Source of the DNA: Stentor coeruleus
Lineage: Eukaryota; Ciliophora; Heterotrichea; Heterotrichida; Stentoridae
Direction of reading: 5' to 3'
DNA length: 27,135 nt
Assembly (NCBI GenBank): GCA_001970955.1
Contig: MPUH01000984.1
Coordinates: 1 to 27,135, forward strand
Shown: in pieces, positions 1 through 9,459 of the stretch
Layout: each line of letters begins with the position of its first letter
Numbering within the stretch: position 1 is the first letter of the stretch
Notes under the pieces: model-generated
Seen by the model: only the letters and a program-made list of their open reading frames with translations
What the model was told of the DNA's origin: nothing
Database searches by the model: none
Program-made: the position numbers and the translations under genes

Positions 1-631
1 GGATTATAGTATTAAATAAGTTTATGTGTATTGTCATCCGAATATTGGTTTATGTAATTAAGCATTGAGTTTATGTGTATTGTCATACGACTTAACACCT
101 GAAAAAAATTTAATATCTAATATCTCTTTAAAATATTCAGCACAAAGCAAGTACTTTTTAAACAAATAACTATAACGTTATATAAAAAAGCTAATAATTC
201 CTCCACTAAAATTCTAATTTAAAAACTCAGTCCTTCATCATCTAATCATTTTTCCCCTTATAAGTGTATTAGCTTCATCTAATTGGCACAATGAAATTTC
301 CATTTAGCTCAGTAAGTATAAAATAAACCCTAAACAACAAACCCTTTATATCTTATAACAATCATAATTTTTTTAAATTCCCTAAAATTTTAAAACAAAC
401 AAATTATATAATTACAACATTTCCTGCATACGCAAAAGTATTAAAACACTAAAATTTCAAAAACCCAAAATAACAACCCCAAACTTTCATTTATTAAAAA
501 AAAATTTAATTTTAAGGTCAAATATACTACTCAAGCATTATAAAGTTATACATAAATTTACCTTAATCTCTATATCTTTATTATATTTAAAATTTGTATT
601 ATAAATTAATATCAGTACTCATGGATTCAAC
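1..631. other. AT-rich spacer, 3' side of the kinase gene
   Basis: No convincing reading frame was found on either strand. The plus strand is C-rich and G-poor from about 180 to 630, which is the pattern seen downstream of minus-strand genes throughout this window. A 22-bp direct repeat with one mismatch lies at 20-41 and 69-90. No tRNA-like or promoter-like structure was recognised. Confidence 0.6.
20..90. repeat. 22-bp direct repeat, two copies
   Basis: The copies at 20-41 and 69-90 read GTTTATGTGTATTGTCATCC and then GA, differing at one base (CC versus AC near the end), with a 49-nt offset. A weaker partial copy (GGTTTATGTAATTA) lies between them. Stops interrupt all frames across the region, so it is not a protein repeat. 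Confidence 0.7.
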
Positions 632-1567
632 TTAAAATCTTATAAACTCATTTTTTTTTGGCCTCCACAAGTTTACCCAAGGATGTTTCAAGGCTTCTGT
701 TGCTGTAAATCTTTCATGAGGTTTTAAACTTAGCATTTTTTTCAAAAAATCCTGAAGTAATAATGAAAAACTAGAACAAAGTGGACTATCTGCTTGCAAT
801 GGTTTAGTACAAATTTGATTTTTAAGGCTTAATTCATCTTTTGCTTCATAAGGTGAAGATTTTGTTAATAAAAAATATACTAAAACTCCACAACTCCATA
901 TATCAACCTTTTCATTATACCCTGAAAGAAAAACTTCTGGTGCTGTATAAGAAAGAGTTCCATAACAGCCAAACAAAATTTCATTTTTTGAATAGTAACA
1001 AGAGCTCCCAAAGTCAGCAAGTTTAATTTCATAAGTCTCTTTATTCTTAATCAAAACATTCTCTAATTTAATATCTCTATGCACAATCATCATCCTATGT
1101 AAATACTCAATTGCCTTAAGTAATTGATATAAAATCCACGAAGCCACTTTCTCTTCAAATTGTGCGTTTTTCATTTTCCCCACCAAAGTTTTTCCTTGAC
1201 AATACTCAGTGTCTAAATAAAAGCAAAAATCATCTTCGAGGTAGCTGTGCAATTTTACAATCTTACTATGATTTAGTTTACTAAGAATAGTCACTTCTTT
1301 TAACTTCCCATCTTCAAAGTAATTGCCTTGTTTGAGTTTTTTTTTCATAATAACTTTCACAGCTCTATATGTATTTGTTGGGCTATGTAAACAAAGGAGT
1401 ACATTAGAAAAGCTCCCTGAGCCTAAAATTGATATAAAATAGTAGTTTGAACTTTCCGAAGAGATGCAGTCTATCCTATAAATATGCTGGTTATAAGCTG
1501 ATTTTTTTGAGTTCGGCATTGTCAAATGACGTTTCGATTGTTTGTATCCTAAGCATGCACTTCCCAT
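632..1567 (-). CDS. Ser/Thr protein kinase, CAMK-like, with lipidation-type N-terminus
   Basis: A 311-aa single-domain kinase. Seen: glycine loop GSGSFSNV (residues 49-56), ATP lysine K71 in AVKV, helix-C glutamate E91, catalytic loop HRDIKLEN (163-170), DFG at 185-187, APE at 209-211, and VDIWSCGVLVYFLL typical of CAMK-group kinases. All catalytic residues are present, so it should be active. The start is the ATG at 1567; the frame is open four codons further up but only from a GTG. This ATG gives MGSACLGYKQSKR: Gly2, Cys5 and a basic cluster, which resembles the myristoyl/palmitoyl N-terminus of CDPKs. There are no EF-hands after the kinase domain, so it is not a CDPK proper. Membrane anchoring is inference. 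Stop is TAA. No intron was noticed. Confidence 0.93.
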   Translation of the reverse strand: MGSACLGYKQSKRHLTMPNSKKSAYNQHIYRIDCISSESSNYYFISILGSGSFSNVLLCLHSPTNTYRAVKVIMKKKLKQGNYFEDGKLKEVTILSKLNHSKIVKLHSYLEDDFCFYLDTEYCQGKTLVGKMKNAQFEEKVASWILYQLLKAIEYLHRMMIVHRDIKLENVLIKNKETYEIKLADFGSSCYYSKNEILFGCYGTLSYTAPEVFLSGYNEKVDIWSCGVLVYFLLTKSSPYEAKDELSLKNQICTKPLQADSPLCSSFSLLLQDFLKKMLSLKPHERFTATEALKHPWVNLWRPKKNEFIRF

Positions 1568-3212
1568 AGCTGAAATCACTAATTATTATCTATATAGTAA
1601 AGATCATATGATTAACACTGTAATTGATTTTGCATATTTTAATAAGCCTAATATTAAAATGTCCTCAAAATGTTTGTTTAAAGTTTAAGAAATAATAAAA
1701 AAACAAAAGGAGTAGGCTAAGGGTTCATTTTAACTAAGAGAATGATTTAGTAAAACCTGGGGAAATTAAACTAATCCTAAGGGTAGGTTTTAATGTAAAA
1801 AGTATAAAAATGTTCTAGAAAATTTTCCAAAAGAGAATTTAAATTCTTTAAAAAATTGGAGATAAAGGATAGAAAGAATTTAGGGAGTTAAGATAAGGAT
1901 TTTGCTGATAAAGGAGGAATAAGGGGAATAGCAAAGGCTTATGGGGAATTATTTAGGGAAAAAATGGTTTTAAGTTAAAATGATGTAAATGTAATGGTAG
2001 GTTTTAAGTAAGGTATATGATTTAAAGGGGGAAATATAAGGAAAGTTAAGGTTTTTTTAAGGTTTATGCTGTTTTTTGTTAGGAATTTGGATTATAAGTC
2101 TGATGTTAGGATTTATAAAATACATTTTAGGGCTGTGGTGAGGTTTCGCGTATTTTTATAAAGAATTGATATGTGAATTATTGAATGTATACTTAAATTA
2201 ACTATAAGTTTTGAATTATTGAATCACTGTATTAAAAGAATATCTAGTTTTGAATTATTGAAATAGGGTTTTTATAAATACTATAGTTATTTGAATTATT
2301 AGCAATAAATATCTGAGAGATAATCATTATAGAATTTTGTAGTGAGTGTTTTGCTTATTGTTTTTATTATGGAAAGCAATAGAATTTTATATATAAACTT
2401 GACATATAAAATAAAGATTACCTTCTCTTTAATTGTTATAATTCTAGAAAATCTCAAGATAATTTTTTAATGTAGCTTAGCTTAAAAAACTAAGGAGCTA
2501 GTAAAAATGATGAAAAATTGTTGTAAGAGGATTAGAGATGGGTTTTGGTAAAGATAATTTTGTGAAATATTTCCTTTGAGCTAAAATTTCAATTTTTTTA
2601 AACCAAGCACTATTAGATTAAAGTAAAAATTATAAAGTATTATATTAAAATATACACGATATTAAGATTAGGAATAATGATATTAGTGTTTGATGATTGA
2701 ATAATTAGATAAATTTGTGTGCTTTAGTTCAAATGATTGGATGAAAATTATTATTTTTATGATGATATACAATAGTTGTTTTCAAACACATTTATATATA
2801 AACATAGTGAATTTTACTTTAAATACAACTATAAAAAAATAAGGTGTAGTATTCAAATACTTTATATAAAAAAGATTTTATTTTTTATTACATATATCCT
2901 ATTACAAAAAAGCATCTTATCATCACAAATATCAAATGCAAATAACCTAATAATCTTAATCCTAATCCTAAAAATCTTCCTCTCCATAAAAATCCAACAC
3001 AATTTTCCATATATTACAATACTCTATAATCAATTCTTACAAAACCAAAATCTCATCTCACAAAATTCTTTAAAAATCTAATCATCTAATTAAAATAAAG
3101 ACCCCAAATAACAAAGCATCCCCAAAACTAAATAACCACCTATCCAATACCCAATACCCAAAACCTCAAAAACCCCCACAACACTTTTAAAATTTCCATA
3201 AAGCTTATCTAA
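1568..3212. other. 1.6-kb AT-rich spacer
   Basis: No supportable gene. The plus strand is G-rich and nearly C-free from about 1680 to 2150 (no C at all from 1939 to 2068), then becomes C-rich and G-free (no G from 2939 to 3099 or from 3117 to 3202). The switch fits the upstream side of the kinase gene on the left and the downstream side of the minus-strand gene on the right. A spaced 11-mer repeat is at 2175-2300. The open frame at 2776-3081 starts at TTG, is AT-driven and is not credible. Confidence 0.6.
2175..2303. repeat. Spaced 11-mer GAATTATTGAA, about 39-nt period
   Basis: GAATTATTGAA occurs at 2175-2185, 2213-2223 and 2252-2262, with a partial copy (GAATTATT) from 2293. Spacings are 38, 39 and 41 nt and the DNA between copies is not clearly conserved. 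It may be a decayed tandem repeat. Confidence 0.6.
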
Positions 3213-3788
3213 TCAAATAGAAAATCCAGGTACTGTATTTGAAAAAACCCCTGCATTAAAAGTGGCATTTGCAAACAAAGTTATATCAGTCTTTGTCTTA
3301 TTAAATCTTTGCTCTTTCTTCACAATCTTCGCATCCTTCTTCATCTCAACAACATCATTCACTTTCACTTTTTCTGATTTAACACTAACAGCTCTAGACA
3401 CTCTTGGTGTTATAATTGGTGTTTTAATAAAATCAGCATTAACTGCCACATCCATTTGAGCCTTATTAGGATTTTTTCTATTCTTTGACCTTATATCAAC
3501 AATCCTATATTTTAATTACATCGCATAGCAATACAAGCATAGAATACCACTTTTCATAGTATTTGCAAAAGTTTGTTGGGTTTTATTTAGGTCTTCATTA
3601 GCAGTTGGTTTAGAAAAAGCTTGGATTTCTTTTAAAGAAAGTCTCATTTGGCAATTTCTACACCTTTGGTCTGTAAAACCTTCTTCATCTACATTTATAG
3701 TCTGACTTTTATTTGATCTATGCGAACTTCTAGTGCTTTTCATAGTTTTATATAGAAAATGGGTTAGACTATTTATTAAAAAAATCAT
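3213..3788 (-). CDS. Small CxxC/CxxC protein, split by a 15-nt intron
   Basis: Two adjacent frames join into one gene of up to 186 aa when a 15-nt GT..AG intron (3505-3519) is removed. Exon 1 is 3520-3788 and exon 2 is 3213-3504; the stop is TGA. The unspliced frame stops inside the intron at a TAA. Spliced, the frame runs through the junction (..CLYCYAM-IVDIRSKN..) into the second frame. Two Cys pairs, CRNC (residues 43-46) and CLYC (84-87), 37 residues apart, suggest a zinc ribbon; the rest is Lys/Ser-rich. I do not recognise a family. The start is uncertain: the ATG at 3788 is only 12 nt from the stop of the upstream gene, and a second in-frame ATG at 3743 (MKSTRSSHR, 171 aa) avoids a very AT-rich 15-codon leader. 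Confidence 0.78.
3505..3519 (-). other. 15-nt spliceosomal intron
   Basis: On the minus strand the intron reads GTAATTAAAATATAG. It has GT/AG ends, contains an in-frame TAA, and its removal joins two frames without shifting phase (AT|G). Introns of 15 nt are characteristic of Stentor, and this is the strongest taxonomic marker in the window. Confidence 0.8.
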
Positions 3789-3800
3789 TTTTTCTCAGGT

Positions 3801-4283
3801 TTAAGGGTTTTCTATAATAAACTTTCTTAATTTAGTGTTTTCTTGCTCAAGAAACATATTTTCTTTTGTAAAATTAGCAATTTCATCTAGGAGTTTCATT
3901 ATTTTACCTTGCCGGTCCGTATCTTTTTTGATATAATCAAGCATTTCTTCTTTGTGAAAATTAATCATTTCGATGTATTTGTTGTTTAGAAGAAAATAGA
4001 AGAGGTTTAGGTTTTGGTTAATGAGAATTGAAGTTTGGTTATTGTTAAGATTGTGAGTTTTTGATATATGAATTTCTGTTGGGGTTAGGTCTTTTTCACA
4101 TTTTTTTGAAAAGCAGGTTTGCATACGTAGTGGTTGTGGGGTTAAAGAGTTGTATAAAGGTGTTAAGTCATTTTCACTTTCGGTATCGTTTCGGGAATGG
4201 CTTAGTTCGATTATGATATCTGGCTTTTCGACTTCGCTTATTGTTCTTATTGAAAATCTCCCTTTAGATAATGGGATACTCAT
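3801..4283 (-). CDS. Hypothetical protein with C-terminal coiled coil
   Basis: A 160-aa protein from an ATG at 4283 to TAA. The N-terminal two-thirds is polar, with Ser, Thr and Asn-rich segments. Residues from about 105 to the end (HKEEMLDYIKK.. to ..EQENTKLRKFI) form a heptad-like, Leu/Ile-spaced helix, probably a short coiled coil. No family was recognised. It shares strand and close spacing with the CxxC gene on its 3' side (12 nt, or 57 nt if that gene starts at 3743) and is divergent from the gene at 4550 across a 266-nt spacer. Confidence 0.7.
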   Translation of the reverse strand: MSIPLSKGRFSIRTISEVEKPDIIIELSHSRNDTESENDLTPLYNSLTPQPLRMQTCFSKKCEKDLTPTEIHISKTHNLNNNQTSILINQNLNLFYFLLNNKYIEMINFHKEEMLDYIKKDTDRQGKIMKLLDEIANFTKENMFLEQENTKLRKFIIENP

Positions 4284-4549
4284 TTAAATGTATAGGGATA
4301 TATGGAAGTGAGTTTAGGGTTAATAGATTATTAACGCAGCTATGCATAAAAATTCCTAAAAATTTTTAATCCCTATAACACCACATCCATTTATCGACCT
4401 TCAAATATTCAATTTCCTTATAATTTTACACCTTACCCAATATTAACAAAATTTCCACAACTCCTTCAACTAAATTATTATCAATATTTCATACCTCCAA
4501 AACCCCAACGTATTTTTTTTTAAATATCAGCTTTTATTTTACACTTAAT
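4284..4549. promoter_or_regulatory. Divergent intergenic region (266 nt)
   Basis: This spacer separates two genes that start in opposite directions, so it must hold both sets of upstream signals. The left part is G-rich and the right part C-rich on the plus strand, as for other divergent spacers here. No specific element is claimed. Confidence 0.45.
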
Positions 4550-5083
4550 ATGTCCACAGATAAAAATCAAACTGATAGTTCTCAGTTGACAATATGTGTT
4601 AAAGATCTTTACAAGCCAATACAACATCACAATTATAATAGAAAAGAATTACCATCATTTAGATTTAAAGTTCTTAGTAGCAGAAATAGTTCCCAGGCAG
4701 TATCTCCATTACTGGAAATATCAAACAAGGTTAATAATCAGAAATTAGTGAAATCTAAACCTCAAGGCTTGATGATTCAGGTACTTTCAGGTCAAAACCA
4801 TCAGATTTTACCTGCGAAGAATTATTTTGCAGGGATTTATAATCATAACTCTAAGAAAAGACCTAGTTCAGGGAAAATCTTCCAGAGAGCTTTTACTTTA
4901 AATAGGGAATCACATGAAAACTCAAGAAGGAATATTTCTTGCAATATCCATGTACAAAAAATAAATATTTCATCATATTTGTTTCCTAAGAAGGATGAAA
5001 AAAGGTTCTGTCTTAGGAATAAAAATGGGAAAAAAATCATCCCGATACCAAGAGTGGAATTTTTAACGGAATGGGAAGATTAG
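4550..5083 (+). CDS. Hypothetical basic protein
   Basis: A 177-aa protein from ATG to TAG. It is rich in Lys, Arg, Asn and Ser, has no predicted membrane segment and no motif that I recognise. The stretch around residues 85-125 (YNHNSKKRPSSGK, then RESHENSRRN) is strongly basic and looks disordered. Codon use resembles the neighbouring genes and an in-frame length of 534 nt without stops in a 70% AT context supports coding. Probably ciliate- or lineage-specific. Confidence 0.65.
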   Translation: MSTDKNQTDSSQLTICVKDLYKPIQHHNYNRKELPSFRFKVLSSRNSSQAVSPLLEISNKVNNQKLVKSKPQGLMIQVLSGQNHQILPAKNYFAGIYNHNSKKRPSSGKIFQRAFTLNRESHENSRRNISCNIHVQKINISSYLFPKKDEKRFCLRNKNGKKIIPIPRVEFLTEWED

Positions 5084-5250
5084 AGTTGAGTTGTTATAAT
5101 TTTTTATTTAAATACTGCGATATTTTACAATTAAAAACTAAAAAAAGCGCAATATTCTTATCTTAAATCAAACTATTTATTATTATTTCACAAACCATCT
5201 TACCCAATCAATCTTATATCATAACTAAAAACTTAAACCATAGCCTTCAA

Positions 5251-6444
5251 TCAATTATTTAAAGCATGATGCCTTTCAGAAACCCAGCATCCAAACTGTT
5301 TAGCCGTAATTGTATCATTCCTAAAAATCCCTTCCTCCAAAAGTTCCTGAGCTGGTTTCCTCAAATTTGGGTCTTTCTGCAAACACAACTCAACAATCTC
5401 AGCTAAATTCCTACTAATAAAATTTGGGTTAGTCAATTTAATATCTTCTTTTAAAGTATTTCTCAATATATTTTCTATATTACTCCTTAACATAGGAGGT
5501 TCTCCTTCAATAAGTTCAATAGCAAGTATACCAAAACTCCACATATCAGCCATTGTATCATAAGGTTTTGATGCTATAATCTCAGGGGCAAGCCAACATG
5601 GTGTTCCTGCTAATGTATTCCTATGATCTTGTTCAGAAGTTAATTGTACAGCAAAACCCATATCACATAATTTTATTTTTCCTTCATAATCAATAAGTAT
5701 ATTATCACTTTTAATATCTCTATGAATTCTATATTGACTATGAATAAAACTTAATCCAAAAAGGACTTCTTTGAGTATATGTATTATCATAGGTTCAGGG
5801 ATTGGGTTACATTTGTTTAATAAAGATGTTAAAGGCAATTTCATTAGCTCTTGGATTACCCATATTTCTCTATTAAATTCATATATAAGGTAATAATCGA
5901 TAACATTTGCATGATGACAAAGTTTTGTTAAAGTATATTCGTTTAGGATTAGAAGACGCTCTTCAGGAGTTTGTGGGTGCATAACTTTTGCTGCACATTT
6001 TTTACGGGATTGAAGGTCGGAGACTTGGTAGACTAGACCAAAACTCCCAGCTGCGATCCTTCGTTCAACTTTATAGTCTTGGATTGGGTTTCTGTGTAAG
6101 ATATCGCAAGCATCTTCTGAAAGCTTTCGGAACTGTATTTTTATTACTGTTTCAGCAGTTGGCATTGACATAACCTTGTTTTCTTCTTCCCTTTTATTTT
6201 TTTCCTCTTCAATCGACATAAAAACCTCATTAAAACAAGTAGGACAAAGATATTCATAATCGTCTTTAATAGCCCTTGAATCCTTAACATCAATAATACA
6301 TTCCTTACAATATTTGAATTCTGTATAACTCTTACTACAAATATCGCATCTTTTTCCTCCGAATATTGGGAAAAGTGACTTATTACAATTTCTACACTGT
6401 GATTTCGAAATTGAGTCATCTTTTCTTTCATCATTATTTTGCAT
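5251..6444 (-). CDS. FYVE-like zinc finger plus STE20/PAK-type kinase
   Basis: A 397-aa protein from ATG to TGA. Residues 17-70 hold four Cys pairs (C17/C20, C33/C36, C46/C49, C67/C70) in a FYVE-like spacing, though the basic phosphoinositide-binding signature is weak. A short charged helix (about 78-92) follows. The kinase domain runs from about 124 to 375: glycine loop AAGSFGLV (131-138), K153 in AAKV, E169, HRDIKSDN (241-248), then DMG at 261-263 in place of DFG, and GTPCWLAPE, which matches the activation-segment end of STE20 kinases. All catalytic Lys/Asp residues are present. FYVE finger fused to a STE20-like kinase suggests recruitment to a membrane; that is inference. It converges on the gene ending at 5083. 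Confidence 0.88.
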   Translation of the reverse strand: MQNNDERKDDSISKSQCRNCNKSLFPIFGGKRCDICSKSYTEFKYCKECIIDVKDSRAIKDDYEYLCPTCFNEVFMSIEEEKNKREEENKVMSMPTAETVIKIQFRKLSEDACDILHRNPIQDYKVERRIAAGSFGLVYQVSDLQSRKKCAAKVMHPQTPEERLLILNEYTLTKLCHHANVIDYYLIYEFNREIWVIQELMKLPLTSLLNKCNPIPEPMIIHILKEVLFGLSFIHSQYRIHRDIKSDNILIDYEGKIKLCDMGFAVQLTSEQDHRNTLAGTPCWLAPEIIASKPYDTMADMWSFGILAIELIEGEPPMLRSNIENILRNTLKEDIKLTNPNFISRNLAEIVELCLQKDPNLRKPAQELLEEGIFRNDTITAKQFGCWVSERHHALNN

Positions 6445-7197
6445 TTTATAATATTTTTTTATAATCTTATTATGTAATGGGAGAAAATTAGAGATTAGAT
6501 GAATGTTGTTGTTTAATAAAAACAGTTTTAAAAAATGTATGCAATTTTAGTATGATGATTTATTATTGAATGCTATAATAAAAATTTCAAACACTCTAGT
6601 AATTTTAAAAAGAATCTAGATTTTTATAAAGAATTTTATACAATAGATTTGCAAAAATCAACATAAAATACTACACTATAAATAATATTCAAATTCAAAC
6701 CNTCTAAATTTAACTGAATTTTCGAATATATGCTTCTCATCATCTCATTATTATATAATTTTTCATACAATAGATTTGCAAAAATCAACATAAAATACTA
6801 CACTATAAATAATATTCAAATTCAAACCTATACTAATCTCTTAACAAAATCACTTTACTTTTTATATATTTTCTCTTATAAGCATTGCATTTTATCATAT
6901 CTTTTTCAAATTAATCCAAGTTATTCATACCCCTTAACCTCAATCTAAAATACCAAAAAAACCTATAAAAATCTTCCTGAATTTAATTTCTAACATGATT
7001 TTTCCAATAAAAACCATACTATTTTACTACACAATCTTATACCTAAACCATTTCAAACTCATATTTTATTCATATCCTCACAATAAAACTCTCCTACAAA
7101 GAGCATATCTTCAATCCTTTCACATCATAAAATAAAAATACTTAGCCTTAAAATAAATGACAATTAGCATGTAAAGAAATTTTTAAAGGAAAATAAT
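6445..7197. promoter_or_regulatory. Divergent spacer containing a single-N join
   Basis: Upstream region of both the FYVE-kinase (minus) and the coiled-coil gene (plus). A lone N at 6702 is next to a 64-nt exact repeat, described separately. The right half is C-rich and G-poor on the plus strand, as expected upstream of a plus-strand gene. The ATG-initiated frame at 6730-6948 runs through the repeat, is AT-driven and is not credible. Confidence 0.55.
6638..6828. repeat. 64-nt exact repeat beside an N
   Basis: Positions 6638-6701 and 6765-6828 are identical (offset 127). The first copy ends exactly at the N (6702), while the second copy begins 62 nt after it, and the sequences to the left of the two copies are unrelated. 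This points to a contig join, but not to a simple end-to-end overlap. Confidence 0.85.
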
Positions 7198-9459
7198 ATG
7201 GAAGAGTTATGGTTAGCATTAGAAACAAGGGTCCGCACTTTGATGAAAGAAATAATGGAACCAACAATCCGCAGGGCAAAAGAAAACAAAGACATTATAG
7301 AAAAAATCAACAAACAACAAGAAATAATATCATACCGCTTAGACGATATAGATATGAACATGGGCAAATATTCTCGTAAAATGGTTACAATAGACGACAT
7401 GTCAAAAAGAATCGCAGAATTTGAGTCTTCAATACGACTAATAGAAGTTCGTTTCAATCGTGATCGTGAAGAAATCAAGACTGAAATTGGGGCTTTTGGT
7501 TCAAAACTCACCCATTTTGAAGAATACTTAACCGTATTCGACCATACAAAAGACGCTTTAAAAGATGACCTTACAAATTTAACTTATTCAATCCAATCAG
7601 TTAAAAACCATAGCGAAGATAGACTTGAGTTATTTAAAGAACATTCACGTAATAAGTTTACAGAACTTGATTCTTCGATATTGAAAACTGATGTAAAATT
7701 AACCCAATATGAAAAATCAATCAAAAGCCTTTCAAAGGAAATTGGAGATATGAATGATTTACTTCAAACAACATCTCATATGACTGATGAGGTTAATAAA
7801 AAAACTAAAGATTTAAGAAAATCATATAAATTGATGAAGAAAAATGCTTTTGATAGTATAGAAAAACTAAGACTGATTTCTATAAAAAACATGACTGAAG
7901 CTCAGGCTTCAGATAGGAAAATTTTGGATGTTATTGCTAATGAACTACCTTTGAGGACGAGGGTTATGATGTCAGAGACGTTGTTTACGTTTTTGAATGA
8001 TCCTTTTCAAAGGTATCAATTGGCTCAATTTGAGCTACAGAAATTTAACCTTGTTAATGAAGCGAGCTTGACTTCTGAGCTTAGGACTGCTTTAGCACAA
8101 TGCAGGACTCGAGATTTAGAGGTTATATCTCAGCCAAAACCTGAAAGTCCGTCATTGCAAACTAGTTCATTCGACAACACAACTAAATCAAAACAAAAGC
8201 GAGGTAGACAGCGAACAGTCTTCGTAATAAAAAAAAACAGTTCTGACTTTGATTCTACAACCAAAGATTCTAAAAAAATCAAACGTAAAGATACAAATAA
8301 ACCTTATCCTTTAGAAAAAATAAATGAAGAATGTACCCCAAGAAAATCAAGCCTCAAAAAAAAAATCAGCTCAACAGATCGTCGTATTGACTCTAAAATT
8401 GATAAAGGCATCAGGGAAAATGTTGACAGTCATTTACGTAAAAGTGAAATGATGTCTTTAAATGATTATCAAATTATCAAAGATGAACTACAATTAGCTA
8501 GATATAACTCACTTATTCATCAAGGTGCAGATATTGAAGAAGAAAATGCTGAAAATGATTCTTTTAACTCATCAGGTTCATATCCTCCTCCTATAGATTA
8601 TCATCCTTTAATTGATGAAGCTAAAGCACTTGCTAAATCTTTGATCGATGAAGTAAAAGAGAAGCATCAAAGAGATTTTGCTTATATTAAAGAAATGATA
8701 AAAGATATTAAAGATGATATTGAAAAAAGGCATAAGGTTGTTTTGATAAATATAGAAAAAGTTGCAGTTGATGCACATAAGAATTTAAAGGAATTAGAAT
8801 TAATTGTAAATCAAGCACTAGCTGAAACTTCATCAGCAATTACTATGAGGAAAAGGGATCAAAGTGATTTTATTATGGAGATTAAAGGACTAAATCAAAA
8901 AGCAGAAGGTGTTGAAGAACAATATAGTGCGATAAATGAGAGAATGGATAATATCAATAAAAACATGGATTTCATAATTGAGTCAATTAGAATAATGAAT
9001 GCATTAAGCAAACAAGACGAGATTGATAGAGAAAGTATAGCTTTAATGGGATACAAGGATGCTAAACCAACTAAAATCTCTAAACCGATTGTATCAATAG
9101 AAAAACAATGCTTATCCTGTACAGGTCAATCCTCAGTTGTCTTAGCAGCTTTTAAAATTGCATGTCTGGCATATTCTCCATCATCAGTAAATTACTATGA
9201 TTCAACCTTTACAAGAAAAGATCTAATCGATATCCAACACAAAATCCTTTCAAATCTTAAAATCAACAACAACCTTCAACCTACCTCAATACTTGAAGAA
9301 CTCCGTGGGGGTCGTAGCAAAACTACAACTAACATAAAAATCCGCCCTCTTTCAGTACCATCAAGTCATTTCACTTTAAACACCCCACGTGCTGATTTTT
9401 CATTGGAAACAGAATTTCCCCCTTTAGCTAAAAAACATGGGTATTTAATGACAAATTGA
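7198..9459 (+). CDS. Long coiled-coil protein with C-terminal CLSC segment
   Basis: A 753-aa protein from ATG to TGA. Residues 1 to about 260 are heptad-rich (for example ENKDIIEKINKQQEIISYRL and later SIKSLSKEIGDMNDLLQ). A basic, Ser/Lys-rich linker follows at about 310-420. A second helical block lies at about 465-620. The C-terminal 120 residues contain C638LSC641 followed by a Gly/Ala/Leu-rich hydrophobic segment and a Pro-containing tail, and may be a small folded domain. No enzyme motif is visible. The architecture is that of a cytoskeletal, basal-body or axoneme-associated scaffold, but the function is not shown by the sequence. A weak resemblance to DUF4795-type coiled-coil proteins (Cys pair after a coil) is possible and unproven. 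Confidence 0.85.
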   Translation: MEELWLALETRVRTLMKEIMEPTIRRAKENKDIIEKINKQQEIISYRLDDIDMNMGKYSRKMVTIDDMSKRIAEFESSIRLIEVRFNRDREEIKTEIGAFGSKLTHFEEYLTVFDHTKDALKDDLTNLTYSIQSVKNHSEDRLELFKEHSRNKFTELDSSILKTDVKLTQYEKSIKSLSKEIGDMNDLLQTTSHMTDEVNKKTKDLRKSYKLMKKNAFDSIEKLRLISIKNMTEAQASDRKILDVIANELPLRTRVMMSETLFTFLNDPFQRYQLAQFELQKFNLVNEASLTSELRTALAQCRTRDLEVISQPKPESPSLQTSSFDNTTKSKQKRGRQRTVFVIKKNSSDFDSTTKDSKKIKRKDTNKPYPLEKINEECTPRKSSLKKKISSTDRRIDSKIDKGIRENVDSHLRKSEMMSLNDYQIIKDELQLARYNSLIHQGADIEEENAENDSFNSSGSYPPPIDYHPLIDEAKALAKSLIDEVKEKHQRDFAYIKEMIKDIKDDIEKRHKVVLINIEKVAVDAHKNLKELELIVNQALAETSSAITMRKRDQSDFIMEIKGLNQKAEGVEEQYSAINERMDNINKNMDFIIESIRIMNALSKQDEIDRESIALMGYKDAKPTKISKPIVSIEKQCLSCTGQSSVVLAAFKIACLAYSPSSVNYYDSTFTRKDLIDIQHKILSNLKINNNLQPTSILEELRGGRSKTTTNIKIRPLSVPSSHFTLNTPRADFSLETEFPPLAKKHGYLMTN

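Noticed and set aside
2776..3081. 101-codon frame
   Set aside because: It starts at TTG, lies in a G-poor tract and encodes only I, L, N, S, Q, Y and K-rich sequence expected from that bias.
6144..6434. 96-codon frame overlapping the kinase N-terminus
   Set aside because: It is a shadow of the FYVE-kinase gene, whose Cys pairs and kinase motifs make the other frame certain.
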